This document shows, piece after piece, positions 1 to 12,535 of a DNA stretch of 64,000 nt (its first letter is position 1; each line of letters opens with the position of its first letter). The notes under the pieces are model-generated. The model did no database searches. It was not told the DNA's origin and was given only the letters and a program-made list of their open reading frames with translations. The translations under genes were made by a program, and so were the position numbers. The stretch spans positions 89,478,411 to 89,542,410 of the forward strand of contig NC_092793.1 in assembly GCF_918797505.1 (NCBI RefSeq), in the 5' to 3' direction. The DNA is from Bemisia tabaci (lineage: Eukaryota > Arthropoda > Insecta > Hemiptera > Aleyrodidae).

Positions 1-1194
1 GCTTCGTCTCACTTTATTTTAGACTTTATTTTTGGACTGTACGATCTTTGAGAAAATATAAATTGGAACACCAGAAAACAACATTATTTAATTGTATGCG
101 GGAGTTGAAAGATGTGACTCAACACTCGGTTATTCTGGTGAGGCATTCAGTTGTAGGTATGATTGAAATTATTAAAAAACAAACAAAAAATCACTTGCAC
201 ATAATAAATAAAAATGACGGGCCGGTTTTGGGGCTTTATATCATCTTCAGCGTACGCTGACTGAACCTGGCAACCGAACGAGTGACGGGTCCACGGTTTC
301 GTCCTTGACCCTGTTGCCTTTCTCCTTCTAAATACAGTGGAATAGAGTGTTAGCAGTTCCTGAGATGTCTAAACTGAAATTGTCCTTCTTGTGTATAAAG
401 ATGTACTCCCACACAGACATCTAATTGAGAGTATTTGATTACCTCCGAGATTAATTTCGGCTCGACATTGATTGCATGTTCTTTGCTCCAAAAATGATCT
501 GCAACTGCTGATTTTTGTGTTTTCATCTTTGACTCTATCTCCTCAACTTCTTAGCTGAAATTATGCGCACGCAACATTACACCTACTGTTAAAACTGAAC
601 TTTAATTAAAGTTCTTCAAAACTTTTTGAAAATGGTGACTAAATTTTGGATGAACCGGGAAACTTCTGTAGCTATCTACCCGATCTTTTATCTGCTCACA
701 TCGTTGTCATTCTCCTAAAATTCACTCTCCCTTCACTTTTTTCAATGCTATTCCTTAACTTCCGCCTCTTTGAAACCGTTTCTCTCCCGATGTTTAGAAT
801 TTTCATTTCTATTCTTTCTTCTTGTTCTCTGCTCTCAAAGGCATCGTATTTATTTTATATCGACGGTGTAAGTCCGCAACCACGTAGCTAGGTTTGCGAT
901 GTTGCAGACTTCCTGTCATAGGTACTTACCTACTTTATTTTTAAACGGAAAACTACTCAACGGCAATTCTTTAAGACTGCCATGATTTTTCTCCTCAAAG
1001 CGAAAAAAAAGTTGCAAAAACTTCAAGGAATGATGTCAATTTGTTCTCCTTTAAAAAAATAATATTAGAGGCGGAGATTTCCAAACAGCACAAACGAGAC
1101 ACGTGGTTTCGGACTTCAACCGTCGATATGCCGCTCTTCTTAGCGCTGAAGTTTTGTGTCGTTTTGGGTTAAAAAAGTTACCTTTTACGCTATG
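1..1194. other. AT-rich intergenic DNA, no gene recognised
   Basis: I see no coding segment with recognisable similarity, no RNA gene and no clear terminal repeats here. The short open frames have no exon-like borders or family motifs. Confidence 0.5.
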
Positions 1195-2137
1195 TAGGGT
1201 AGCCTGGGGTTAAGTGGGCACGGCGGGTTAACTGAACACTCGACCTAGCTGCCACCTGGTGGGCATACTCAAAACCAACTACGCGTCAATTTCATCAGTT
1301 TATAGACCCTTACTAGTGTACCTTGCGCCGAGTTGATAATCTTTGTTTTTTTTGAAGTTATGTTTACAAACGTGTTTCGTGGGGCGAAAAGTAAATTCCC
1401 GGTGAAGCCCAAATGACATATCTAGCTTTTGAGGAAGGCTTTGGTAAGTGCTCAATTGTTTCATCTATAGTTTTATGTACTATTTCCAGTGATTACTTTG
1501 GTGATTATTCCAATTGAGTAATATTTATGATTTTTTTTCTCTGAAATTCCGAAATGGGGTTAACTGAACACTACCAAATGCGATTAAAGAGGGCATTCCC
1601 AGTTAACCCCATAGATTACAAGTTAGCCAAAACATTCTCTAAAACTTGTTTTTTGTTTTTAATTGCAGTATTTTAACAACTAAAAGGAGAAAAAGGACAA
1701 CCAACCATGGGACCTATTCAGAAGTCATTGAAATAAGTTTTCCGTATCTCTTAGTGAAAATGTATATAATATAAGTAAAGACAAACAAAAAATCATCCTC
1801 AGATGTATTTCTTTAATTTTTAAGACTTTTCCACTTGTTCATTTGACTTAATAAAAGTTTCCTCTTTCTAAAGTATGCTTTTTCATCTTAGTGTCCAGTC
1901 AACCCACCCCCAGTGCCCAGTTAACCCACCCCACGGGGTTAACTGAGCACTTTCCCATTTTTTACAAAATCTAAATTTTGACCATGAAGAAATTTAAAAA
2001 ATGAAACATACTATTTTTTGCAGATACCTTACATTATACTGAAGACATTGTACTTTAAACATTAACTCTATCTATCACCAAATTTGTTTTATGATTTTTC
2101 AAACAAAATGGTGCCCACTTAACCCCAGTCTACCCTA
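1195..2137. mobile_element. TA-flanked inverted-repeat element (non-autonomous)
   Basis: The left end reads TA then GGGTAGCCTGGGGTTAAGT. The right end is its inverse with one mismatch, ACTTAACCCCAGTCTACCC then TA. That gives terminal inverted repeats of about 25 bp and a TA on each side, as expected of a TA target duplication. Inside, the motif GGGGTTAACTGA/CAGTTAACCC recurs several times in both orientations (near 1222, 1557, 1600, 1907, 1928 and 1937). There is no transposase, so the element is non-autonomous. The TA rule fits Tc1/mariner-like and some other transposases; the superfamily is not determined. Confidence 0.7.
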
Positions 2138-2861
2138 ACTATTAAAGAGGATGAAATCTTGGCCTATTTTGATGCCAGGAACCTGATCCCGGGCATTCCG
2201 ATTAAAAAAAACCCAGCTACCAGTAATGCTCCGAGGAATATCCTATCAATGTCCTACGACTTCGATTATCCACCGAATATCCTATGAATATTCTGACTTT
2301 TTCAGGTTATCCTGAGAAATTTTCGAAATAACGGCATTTTTAGATTATTCCTAGAATTATCGTAGGATAAACTCCTCCCGTGTACAGAGGATCTCTTTTC
2401 TAAACATGTAATAAGTATACCTACCCAGCTAGCAGGAGAAATCCAATGAATATCCCTAACAATGTCTTACGACTTCTACCACAGTTTTGTGTGGATGTAT
2501 CATGGTAGTAAAGTCATGTTGAAACCGGTACTTAAGTATAGCAGAGAATATTCTGAGGATGATTTCTGTTTAATTATTTAATCAATCAGAAAATGTCAAA
2601 AGGAAGGAAAATGAATGTGTGAAAGGAAATGATTAAGTAATAGGTAGCTGAGCTGATGAAAGTTAATATTCTTTAATTCAATGACCGCTCTTTAAAATTA
2701 ACAAAGATGTTTTTATCCTCTTTTATAGTGGTTTGATTTAACTACATTTTGCACTTGAGAACTTCGATTCCTGGCTCATCCGTACAAACTAAGTGCAACA
2801 TATACCTAGTCTGAATCTGGTTTCCGTTTTGCTGCGATTTTACATCTTTGAATTGAGAAAT

Positions 2862-2995
2862 TGGACCACATTTTGCAGTTTGGAGCCACAATTCCTGTCT
2901 TGATTTAGAAAGAACTATGTGCCATTAGTTTTCTTATGTGCATAAGTGTTTGTGCGGATGAGCCAGATATTGCAGTTCCTAATTGGAAAATGTTC
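2862..2995. repeat. Short foldback MITE-like repeat (copy 1)
   Basis: A left half with ACATTTTGCAGTTTGGAGCC and a right half with GAGCCAGATATTGCAGTTCC are approximate inverse complements, each about 35 bp. The same fold and core recur at 57870-58007, so this is a dispersed family. A weaker half copy lies just upstream near 2740-2800. Confidence 0.5.
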
Positions 2996-3492
2996 TCTAT
3001 TTCTTGAGCGGAACTGGGTAGCAACTTCCTAAGTTTTTGCTTCTTTATTTCCGGTAACCTTTCCAAACAAAACACGCAGTTCAACATGTCTAAAAACAAA
3101 TACATTCGAGTTTTTTTTCAAATTTTGCCTCTGAAGACTTCAGAGAAAAGTGGCTAGTAATTATGTTTTGAGGAAGCAACTTTTTTTAATAATTCTCATC
3201 AAAAACTTCAACATTTTTAAAAGGACCGCAATATATGGATTCAGCGACCCAAAGTACCCCTTGAAACATACATTCTTTCATATTAGCAAGTTTAGGCGCC
3301 TATGAGGACTTTTGTCCGGTTAAAATCGGTTGCTGGCCCTCCATGAATGGTGAGCTCACGACTTGTATAGCTGTGGTTGAGACTGCGTTGGCCAATCAGG
3401 AGCGAGCGCGGGATACGCTGCCAGAGGTGAGCGGTGATTGGCCGCCACACATGTAGCGATAATCGCATGAATCGATTATCGCATGTATCGAT

Positions 3493-4781
3493 TACCGTAA
3501 TTCGGGGTGAATGGGGACAGGCGGGTGAAGAGGGACAATTTTGATTTATTTTCGTTTTTTAGTCATAACTCGGTAAGTTTGGCACCTACAGAACTAGTTT
3601 TTTTTCGGAAATGCATAGTTTGGCATCCTTCTTAAGTGCTTTGTGTAATCGGTGTTGTTTGGTGAAAGCAAAAAATGTCAACATAACCTCAAAAACCAGA
3701 CCTTGAAAAAAGCGGTAAAACAAGCGTGATAACGTCCCATGTAGAGTCCCTTTATACTGAGAGTCAAGACAATTTGAATCCATTTCTGATTGGTTCCCGT
3801 ATTTTAGGCCTCCACAGTGTCACAAACGGGAATAAAGATTACATTTTCACCAATTGCAAAGATTATAATCTGGAATGGACCAGGGAATTACGGGTTCGGC
3901 AAGGAACAAACGGAATGAGAGGAGGAACGGAGAGAGGCATTTGAGAATGGGCCGATCAAAGATTACGAAAAACGTTCAATTTGTGTAATCTTTATTCCCG
4001 TTTGTGACATCCATGAGCCGAATTGTCTTGACTCTCAGTATAAAGGGACTCTAGTCCCATGCAGTGGATCACGAAAGAGAGAAATTTTTTTTTTAAGTTA
4101 TCACATTTTGACATCATAAGACCTTGCTCATCGCCAAAAATGATGACATTTGCTCGATATATGGGTGGTTTAAGAAATATGTTTCTCCAAAAAACGAGCG
4201 GTTAAGAGTTTGAGTATGAAAAGGGACAACATAGATTTAGGCACGGGAAGGGAGGGGGGGTTTCTTTGACATTTTCCGCCTTTGATCACATCCTTTGGAA
4301 TACTTTTATGTACTTATTTCATATTATGGGACTGGAATACTGCCCTGGTTTTTAGGAATTCATATTTCAGATCTCACAATGGTCAGGGAGTATAGGACAA
4401 TTGTCATCTGTTTGCTTCTTATTATTTAATTTTTGCTAATTAAAGACGTGGTTTTCCATTTCAGATTCGAATTTCATTTTTTTTTACAACTCAGGTAGTA
4501 TTCCCCTTCACTCTCCAGTTAGCAGAAAGGGGACAACGCCTTATTTACATTGAAATCTGCTGGTGTCTCTATTCACCCCAATGAAGAATGAATAGGGACA
4601 GAAAGTAAAAAAGCAAACCTTAAATAGTTAAAATTTTTGTAGCATCACGATTTTTGGGGTAAGTAAAGGTCTTGTAAGGTCACAACTCGCTGTAAAAAAA
4701 AAAAACTGAATTCTCGAAATCAATGGCCTACAGACTTGAAATTGTATAAAAAACTATCCCCATTCACCCCAGATTACGGTA
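3493..4781. mobile_element. TA-flanked inverted-repeat element with nested hAT MITE
   Basis: The left end is TA followed by CCGTAATTCGGGGTGAATGG. The right end is the inverse, CCATTCACCCCAGATTACGG, followed by TA. The match is about 27 bp with few differences. Motifs of the type GGGACA/GGGGTGAATGGGGAC recur inside. A 312-bp hAT-type MITE with its own target duplication lies inside at 3742-4053, so this element is the older of the two. No coding capacity is seen. Confidence 0.65.
3742..4053. mobile_element. hAT-type MITE with 8-bp target duplication
   Basis: The element begins TAGAGTCCCTTTATACTGAG and ends with the exact inverse, CTCAGTATAAAGGGACTCTA. It is flanked on both sides by the direct 8-bp repeat GTCCCATG (3734-3741 and 4054-4061). 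An 8-bp duplication is the hallmark of the hAT superfamily. The inner arms also pair over about 70-100 bp, giving a foldback. A fragment of a related sequence brackets the transposon at 56976-60097. There is no transposase. Confidence 0.88.
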
Positions 4782-4996
4782 TCGCATGTATGGCGATATA
4801 TACAGGGGGTCCGGAAGTTAACGTACTTAACTTTCAGGATCGCTTTTTCGGCTCAAAATATGACTTTTTCCTTATGTACACATATGCCCGAAAACGCTTC
4901 ATAAGTGAGCTATGCGCTTCCAAAGTTGCCATTTTTTGTCTTTCAACTTGATGTAACTCCTCGTTATTTTTTCGTAAGTGGCTGAAACTTTCAGTA

Positions 4997-6148
4997 CCCA
5001 AGTAGCAGAGGTTGTAACAACTTGCAACAAAATCGTTGAATTCTTGCAACTAATAGATTGATGTGCAGATTGCCTACTCTTTCCCCCGAGGGCGAGGGAG
5101 CTATCATTGTTGGAACTAGTTGCAATTAAGTTGAAACATGTTCCAACTTTAATATCGTTCCCGGTCCTTACATTTGTCTAAAATTTGAAAATCGCGGCCT
5201 TCTTCGCAAACTGGTAAGGACGTCACAAGACTGGTCTTTACTTAATATAATAAATATAATATAATAAATTATAATATACTATAATAAATTATTAATAATA
5301 TTATTCATTTTTCATTAATTTGTATTATTTATTTATCTTATTTCGTTTTTAATATGTTCATTTTTGATAACTATTTATCTGTCCATACTTTATTTTAGTT
5401 TTTTCGTGTGTTCTTCGTACTTTTCTCTTTCAAAAACTTGATCTTCTTTATATTATTTTCTTATCCTTCATTGTGAAACTAAATGATGTACAAAATTGCA
5501 GGAATATCATTGCTTCTGATCATTGAATCAGATCTGGGGACGTTTATTAGTGCTAAATTAGCCTCCTCCCCCACGCGAGCATCCGTGGCGGAGTGGCAGC
5601 GACACTCGGGCGATCACCGAAGTTCAGCAACGTCGGGCGTAGTTAGAGCTTCGATGGGTGACCGCTTGGGAACTCGAGCGCAGCGCGGCTTAATTCTGGC
5701 GAACATTGATTGTCGGGTTCTCTCAGCGGCACTTCTTTGGCGTCCGCGATGAAAAGTATGTCTAAGAACGTGCAGCGCGCCTAAATTTGAGCATTTCGCA
5801 TTTTGAAACCTTTTTTTTTTTGTGTGATATCATATTGGTAACACGTTGATATCATATATAATAACAGGTTCCCTTCACCCTGTTGCTACCATGTTGGGCC
5901 AGACCAACTTTATTACCAACATGGCCATTTTTAATACAGGGATGATTTTGGCAACGTAGATAAGTTGCAAGATTCATGCAATTCAATTGCTATAAGTTGC
6001 GACTTTTCTTCCGATCAGATCGCCAAAAATCGGCACTTATTGACCAAATGTTGACTGAGAGTTGCAACTAAGTTGCAACTTAGTTGCGACTTTTAACCAG
6101 TATTGTTTCAACTTCTTGCAACTTTAACTTTGAAAAATGCTACTTGGG
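4997..6148. mobile_element. Putative foldback element with CCAAGTAGCA ends
   Basis: CCCAAGTAGCA at the left and its inverse TGCTACTTGGG at the right bound a 1.15-kb stretch. Subterminal regions on both sides are rich in GTTGCAAC/TTGCAACT motifs. The interior holds an AT-rich tract (5236-5350) and a 5S-rRNA-like segment. No clear target duplication is visible, so the borders are tentative. Confidence 0.45.
5579..5690 (+). repeat. 5S rRNA-derived sequence (SINE3-like or 5S pseudogene)
   Basis: The stretch GATCACCGAAGTTCAGCAAC followed by GTCGGGCG matches the box A region of 5S rRNA. GATGGGTGACCGCTTGGGAA matches box C at the right spacing. The 5' part (GGCGGAGTGGCAGCG) and the 3' tail do not look like a normal 5S gene, and the last stem of 5S is not restored. 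I read it as a 5S-promoter-derived SINE or a chimeric pseudogene, transcribed rightward if active. It is not an intact 5S gene. Confidence 0.65.
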
Positions 6149-6349
6149 AGGGGGGTATTTTTTAGCACTCTATTCATTTATTGTGCTTTCGAGGACGTAC
6201 GTCTTCGAAAAATAACGTTACAAGCGTTCCCGAATTCGATAGTATCCGTAATAATACCTACAGCATAACTCAAATTTGTTCTTTATTGAAACAGATGAAT
6301 ATTCAAGCAGTTGTTTTATATCATGATGCCGTCAATCGTAATTTAAGCT

Positions 6350-7470
6350 CGTTAAATTTCGTTAAACTTTCTACAAGCAGAATCAAATTCTTTCTGCTCA
6401 CGGCAAAATTAAACGCGCGACAAGCAGCAAACTGAAAGAGACACCGAAATCGCGGCGTTTTTTGCGGGTTTTGTACTGCGTTTCTTGTTTTCCGACTGGA
6501 TGAAAATTTCTTAGGACAATCTGATTATACAGAGTGTAACAACGAACTTTTGTATTGTTACATACATAAATAAAAGCCGCTTTAAGAGCAGTCTCTCGCG
6601 CCCCTAAGACGCCTAACCGCCATAGTGCCTTGTCCTCCCATGAGTCCTCAGTAAATTGGGAGCTTCCTTGCTCATTTTAAAGCCCCTTATATTGCCCTTT
6701 CCTGGGCATCCTCTTCACTGTGGCATTGTTATACTTTTTTCTATTTAACTCCATTTTCTTATAATTATAAAATAAACATGTATAGGTACTGAATATAGGG
6801 CGATGAATGATAATGATCAAATACCGCCAAAATTCGTCAATCGTATGTAATTTTGGCAATATTGCAATGCGTCCTGTCTTTTATTGATGAAATCAGTCTG
6901 GAGAGTACATTTTATTAATTATATTATCAGAAAGTTTTCCATTAATGTTCTAAAATGTGATTTCTTGACACGATTGAACAAAGTTCACTGTTTTATGACT
7001 TTTTCCTCTCTGGACTGAATATAATAGTTATTAGTATACTCCTAAGTTGAAACTTTAATCATCCTACAGAAGTGTATTATTTTGCACGAGCGATACATTT
7101 TATAATATGTTTAAAATAAAAAAGTGAACAAAGAATATAGGGCAAATATCGACAAAACCAGCAAAAATTAAATGTTTAACGCATGTTAATGTTTGACGTG
7201 TTAAATTTTTAATGTATTATGTTTGAGCTTGGCAACATTGGAATATGTTCGATTTTACTTTATTGATCATTTTTATTAAATTCTGCTCATGTTGTTCATT
7301 AGTTTCGCCAAGAAACATTATCTTAATCGGAAAACAAGAAAAGTAGGACAAAACCCGCAAAAAGCGCCGATTTCAGTATCTTTTTTCAGTTCGCTGCTTG
7401 CCGCGCGTTTAATTTTGCCGTGAGCAGAAAGAATTTCACTCAGCTTGTAGAGAGTTTAAAAGAGTTTTAC
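6350..7470. mobile_element. Inverted-repeat element with ~150-bp arms
   Basis: About 150 bp at 6350-6501 is repeated in inverse orientation at about 7322-7470. Shared blocks include TTCTTTCTGCTCACGGCAAA, ATTAAACGCGCG and TTTTTGCGGGTTTTGT. The roughly 820 bp between the arms is AT-rich and has no recognisable gene. This is probably a non-autonomous element; the outermost ends are too diverged to define a target duplication. Confidence 0.6.
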
Positions 7471-7474
7471 CTGT

Positions 7475-10085
7475 AGAAATAACCAATTTTGTCGTCGTCT
7501 GATCAACTCCTGGCAAGTCACTGGCCATAATCCGCAAAAAAAAGCCGATTTTAAGCCATTTTTGCCAAATTTGGCAACTTTCGGGCAACAATTTTTTATG
7601 AAATGGTCAAATTCGGATTCAGCGCCAAAAATTACATAGAAAAGTATGAAAATAATGCTACTCGGTGTTTTTGGATGCTAAAATTTCTATCTGCCTGGAC
7701 TCAACAAACGTCGTCGCTCCATAAAGCTGTTTACAAAAATGGTCATATCTCGGGAACAAAAAATTTCCATGTGAGCTATGATATATCGATAGATGCGGCA
7801 TCAAACGAACTATCGATTGGACAACTTTTTTTCAAATCAAAACACACTCCTTTTTTGATAATTGAGGATTTGTAAAAATTGGGGAATTTAAAAAACGAAA
7901 AATTGGTAACAATGCATGTCAAAATTAATACGACATTAAAATCATTGAGATATTCTTGACTTGCGCATCTTTTAGAAAATATTCGTCTAAACTGCGACTT
8001 CATAGCTCAATTTTAATGCCACTCACGGAATTTTCACGTTTTCAACTTGGCAACTCTGTAGCGCGCGGGTAAACGTTTGGGTGACCTTGTCAATGCCGGA
8101 AAAAGGCGTGTCTTGTGATAAGGAACAACATGTAAAATCCATGAGGGGGGCGAAATCGCCGATTTCGAAAAACCCTCTTTCAAAAGGGCGGGCATTACGG
8201 GTAGAGCTGAGCATACTCTACCCATGTATTAGAGGGTTTTTGGGGTTTACTCTACGACTTAACTAGCAGAAGAGCTAAATGGACCGCAAACCGTGTAGGC
8301 GAGCCCGATCGAGTTTCTCCGTGTATATCCAGTAAGGCAGTAGCCACTCTCTTCAACTTGTTTTCTTCCCCCCCCCCCCCCTTTTTTTTGGTCGTCAACT
8401 TTTTATGGGGAGATTTTTAGGATTGGGCCGGGATGGCTCCTGCCACCTAGAATATACAATCCTTAAAGAAATCTGGCAGCAATAAACGGACGATACCTAT
8501 GAGATTGACATACGTCAGGTCGCATCAGTGCGGGCACTGAAAGGACCATGTCATTGCGGTGAAAAACGGAAGTACCGAATATAATGGGTCATCATCATGT
8601 TGAACTGGCGTGAATGGAAGACATATTGGAAGCAAATCGCGATACGAGAAGAGATAGACATCCCGCTGCGAACAGATTCGAGTGCCTCAATTCTGCCGCT
8701 TTTCGCAAGTTGTGTAGTAGTGCTCCGTGAAAATAATAGTTATACCTCTGAAATGGTCAGCTTTCACTTTTTGCCATGATCGAATTTCAAGTTGGAAGTG
8801 TTTCACTCGCTGTTACGTTGTGAGTCAGTATATTTTATTAAAAGTCTCTTGGCACTACATGGTTGGTAAATATGCCTTCACAAGGGAAATCATTTTGTTT
8901 AGGCAAAAAATGTTCAAAGTGCTTGAACGAAAAGTGATTTTAGGGCTGGGCGTTGTAGGAAAATTGTTCTCGGTAGGTACCAACTTGAAATCTTCTCGAG
9001 AAAATTAAGACGAAGATTTTGAGAAATTTTTTGGATTAATCTTTTTTCGAAAGGCACATCTATGAAATTTTTGTCAAGCGCAAGACCTTCTAAATGCAAC
9101 AAAAAAAAATTGTAGTTTTGAAACTTTTCATTTCTGTCCCCATGAGCGGGCAAAGAGTACGTGAAATATGTATAAAGACACATACTTACAGTCGCTTGGA
9201 ATTGCGGAGCACCTGATGAAAGCAGTCAACATTCTAATCGTGGCTTTGGTATTAAACAAGCCTATACAGGGGAATCTATACTATAAGCTCCGAGACCTCC
9301 TAAATTTGCATAGGTACCTATCTGGTGACGCTTAGTTCCAGCGTTCTACCGGACCGATTTTCATTAGGTATTTTTACGGCCATCGACGGACACTTTTGTC
9401 TAGATGAGCCCCTTCTATTCAGATTTTGAAAATATGACCCAGGGTTTTTTGTATTGCGTGGTTAAGTTGCGAATTCTCCCATTTGAACAATGTAATTTTT
9501 TTTTTTTTTTTCATAGTTTGTTTAAGCGTTCTACTGGGCCGATTTCCATGATTTTTGCGGTTATCGATAGGTGATAGTCCCTTTCAAAATAAATGAACGA
9601 AAAGTCCTGGAACCAAATGTTTCACTTGAGAGAAAACCTTCCCTAGGAAGCCAAAATATTGATCTTTATTTTGTTTGGGTAGATGGCTCCGTACGTACAG
9701 CTTCGCAGTAAAACTCACCTCTGCCGTTACCTACCCACTTTAACTAACGCCGCTTGGTAGTTACGTGGAAAAACTATCAATTCGACACAATAACAGCGGT
9801 AATCACAGCGGTAACAGCGGTTTCTTTAGAAAGCGGTATAATTAAAATTTCATAATATATGTAGGTAAGTAGGTACCTTAACCAAAAACCTCCGTTGTAC
9901 AACAACTAGTTAATGTATACGCTATAACAGATACATAAACACGTATTAGATGGTTTATTTAGACTGAACTATTAAATACTGTGTAAAATAGATATTAAAC
10001 GGAGAGTCGTCAAAATTCCGCGGCTGGGCACTGAATTTTATATAATAAAAACGAAGACCTCCTGATCGTTTTAATTAACTACTTC
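7475..10085. other. Intergenic repeat-like DNA, no gene recognised
   Basis: No exon with family similarity is visible. A pair of related segments near 9335-9390 and 9520-9570 (GCGTTCTAC then GGRCCGATTTYCAT) is an old direct duplication. A C-run at about 8370 and a small palindrome CGGGTAGAG/CTCTACCC near 8200-8223 are also present. Confidence 0.4.
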
Positions 10086-10089
10086 AAAG

Positions 10090-10281
10090 ATACGTGGATT
10101 GGGCGCTTCGACAGGCGCGGGCGTAAGCGAAAACCTCTTTTTCCGATTGAAATGTGGAACTGTTTTTTATTCAGTCGCGGGTGGACTGCCTCACACCAAT
10201 AACCCAGTCGACGGTTGGCACAACGCGCTAGCCGCCATTCTTAACGCCAAGCACCCAATCACCCATCCATATGGAAGGTAA
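10090..10281 (+). pseudogene. MULE/FLYWCH-type transposase fragment
   Basis: One frame reads WIGRFDRRGRKRKPLFPIEM followed by WNC. After a frameshift near 10155, another frame reads VAGGLPHTNNPVDGWHNALA and then AILNAKHPIT. The order 'W.GR..RRG.R..P.FPIEMWN', then 'GLPRTNN.VEGWHN', then 'HP' is characteristic of the C-terminal part of Mutator-like transposases that accompany FLYWCH zinc fingers in insect genomes. Only about 60 residues survive, with a frameshift and no catalytic DDE region, so it is a dead remnant. Assignment rests on recalled family motifs, not on a search. Confidence 0.7.
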
Positions 10282-10906
10282 TAAATGCATTTAAAAAAGA
10301 GGAACAAGTGTGTAGAAAAAAAATTGAAGATGTCGTTGCCGGGAAACCCCTTCTTCCAGGGGCGGACTGGCCCTAAATTAAGTATGGGGCGGGCCCCTAG
10401 GGGGGTCTGGGGGGGGTCCCCAGTAGAAGGGGGTCCGGGAGCCCCTCCCCGCGAAATTTTGAAAAATTAGGCCCTTTTAGAATGAATTGTACGTATTTAG
10501 TCCTATTCTTTAATATTATTTTTGAAACATTATCATAAAAGAGACCAGAAATGCAAACTAGTATATTTTCTTAAAACTGGATGAAAAAAAAATGAGGAAT
10601 CCGTTCGTATACTTGGAATCAACTTTTATTTTCTCTTCCAACGATAAATTGGTGCCAGCTAAAGTGTATACAGGAAGTTACATAGAATCAAGTAGAATAG
10701 TATTAGTGGACTGTCTAAAAAGAACACATTCTGAAAACAAGTTCGGATTGTTTTGTACGTTTGTTTTTTTTTAATGTACTTTTTAGCCGCCAAAATTGAC
10801 AACTGTTCTTAATTTTTTTGAACGTGTTATTGCTGATCCTTTCTTCGCCTCTGCTATTAGAAAAATCATGTGCCGTTTAATAGTTAAATGAGCGTATATG
10901 AAGAGA

Positions 10907-11067
10907 TAAATCGATGGTTAAAATTCTTGAAACACGTAACTGGATCGGAATCCGCATCATGAACCCTGAGACTCGTAAGGATGCTCTTGTTTTGCGTTGT
11001 ATCCTTATGAGTCTCAGGGTTCAGAGTTAATGATGCGGATTCCGAGATACGGTGTTTCAGCATTTAG
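10907..11067. repeat. Near-perfect palindrome with ~70-bp arms
   Basis: ATCGATGGTTAAAATTCTTG at the left pairs, with changes, with the inverse at 11050-11067. The inner parts GGAATCCGCATCATGAACCC and TGAGACTCGTAAGGAT are mirrored by ATCCTTATGAGTCTCAGGGT and GATGCGGATTCC. The loop is about 17 bp. It is a MITE-like foldback, or a hairpin if transcribed. Confidence 0.7.
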
Positions 11068-11594
11068 CCATCGAAATAAAATAAAATGAAATAATAAAAT
11101 ACAAACAACATTTGACAAAAATCTGACATTGAAAATGATTCGTGTTAATTAATCTGGAATAGAAACACAGTTTTATGCGATTAACCAGCCTTTTTAACTC
11201 TGTTGGAGGTTGCCGCGATCAGTTGATTTTATCTCGTGATCATAGATGTGGTCAAATCTCTTTCTACGTACAATAAATCACGTAGTCAGTAGTTCTTTCC
11301 CAATTTGCGATCGAAACAGCGTTTTAATTAGTTTTAGTATTCGAAAATACTCGATCACAGGTAACTGGGGTATGCATAGTAGGGTAAAAAGACCTAAAGA
11401 CCACAGTAATAAACATTAATGTGGACAGTTTGACTTGACTGTTTCAAACAAGATTTTATAGGCGGCAATGAGGGACAGTTTTCGCAAGCCTTTTTGAAGT
11501 AGGCCCTATGGTATTTGAAGATTCGGATCGCACGCGCGTCTTAAATGTGTCAAAGAGGCCCTTATGTCGCGGGAATTTCTTGAATTAGAAAAAG

Positions 11595-11880
11595 TCATTG
11601 GGCGCTTGCCATTGCTTTACGTAACGTATTAAGGGGGGAGGAGGGGGGGTCAAGCCCAACGTTACGTAACTCTTTTTTGCCGTAAGACCTTTTTTTTCCT
11701 TGTTAATTTAAAAAACTGACCAAAATAGGGGGGAGGGGCGAGGCTTGTGTTACGTATTTATTTATTTTTTTTGAGGGGGGGGGGGTGGTTCGAGCTTGCG
11801 TTACGATGCGTTACGGAGGGGGGATGGGGGTAAAAACATCGGAAAAACTGCGTTACGTATCATATGGACAGCCCCCATTA
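11595..11880. repeat. Degenerate G-rich/GTTACGTA repeat block
   Basis: GTTACGTA-type motifs recur five times (near 11618, 11660, 11750, 11795 and 11852). Each is next to a run such as GGGGGGAGG. The copies look like a diverged tandem of about 80-110 bp. No coding signal. Confidence 0.45.
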
Positions 11881-12535
11881 TGGATTTCGCTAAAGGGGGG
11901 AAAAATCACCGAAGGCCCCTACGAAATCCCTTGAGGAAGGTAGGAGAGGTTCCCTACTAGGGGCCTCCAAAGTTCAAAATTGCATAGAAATGCGCCCTCG
12001 AGGCCTCTCTGAATCAGTACCAAAGGGCCCCCGGCAAAAAGGACCCTTTTGTCGAATCGGCGATAAAGAGCCCGGTGCCTTGAAGGTCCTTAGAGACGGT
12101 ATAAAACCGCATCAAGGCCTCTTCAAATCGGCAATAAATGGTCCCTTGGAAACGGCAAAAAGGACTCCTTCGAATCAGATAAAGGGGCTCTTTTAAGGTC
12201 CTTAGAAGCGGCAAAAAAAGGCTTCATCGAGTCTTCTTCGATTCGGCAATAAATGAGTCCTTCAGGGCTCTTCCGAAATGACAAAAAAGGACCCCTTTGG
12301 ACTTATTCGAATCAGAAAAAAGGGCTCTCAAAATGCAACGCCCTTAGATACGGCATAAAAAAGCTCCTTCAGGGCGCTCTCCGAATCGGCAATAAAGTGT
12401 CCTGTCCTCTCAGGAGTCTCGGGGCCCTTTCTCGAGGACGAACCGAAAAAGCCCTCGGGCGCTTCTTCGAAACGGCGAAATACGGCCCTTCAAATCGGCC
12501 AAAAGGGGCCCCGGAGGGGCCCCTTTTGGCCGATG
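11880..12535. repeat. Degenerate tandem repeat (CGGCAAAAAGG/AATCGGCAATAAA)
   Basis: Short units alternate GAATCGGCAATAAA-like and ACGGCAAAAAGGACC-like blocks, separated by CCTTCAGGGCTCTTC or CCTTAGA stretches. There are roughly ten or more units across 650 bp. Apparent open frames here come from the repeat and have no protein-family character. The right end carries a short palindrome, GGCCAAAAGGGGCC and its inverse, at about 12498-12532. Confidence 0.6.

Noticed and set aside
5579..5690. A functional 5S rRNA gene
   Set aside because: Only the internal promoter region matches; the 5' and 3' stems are not complementary.
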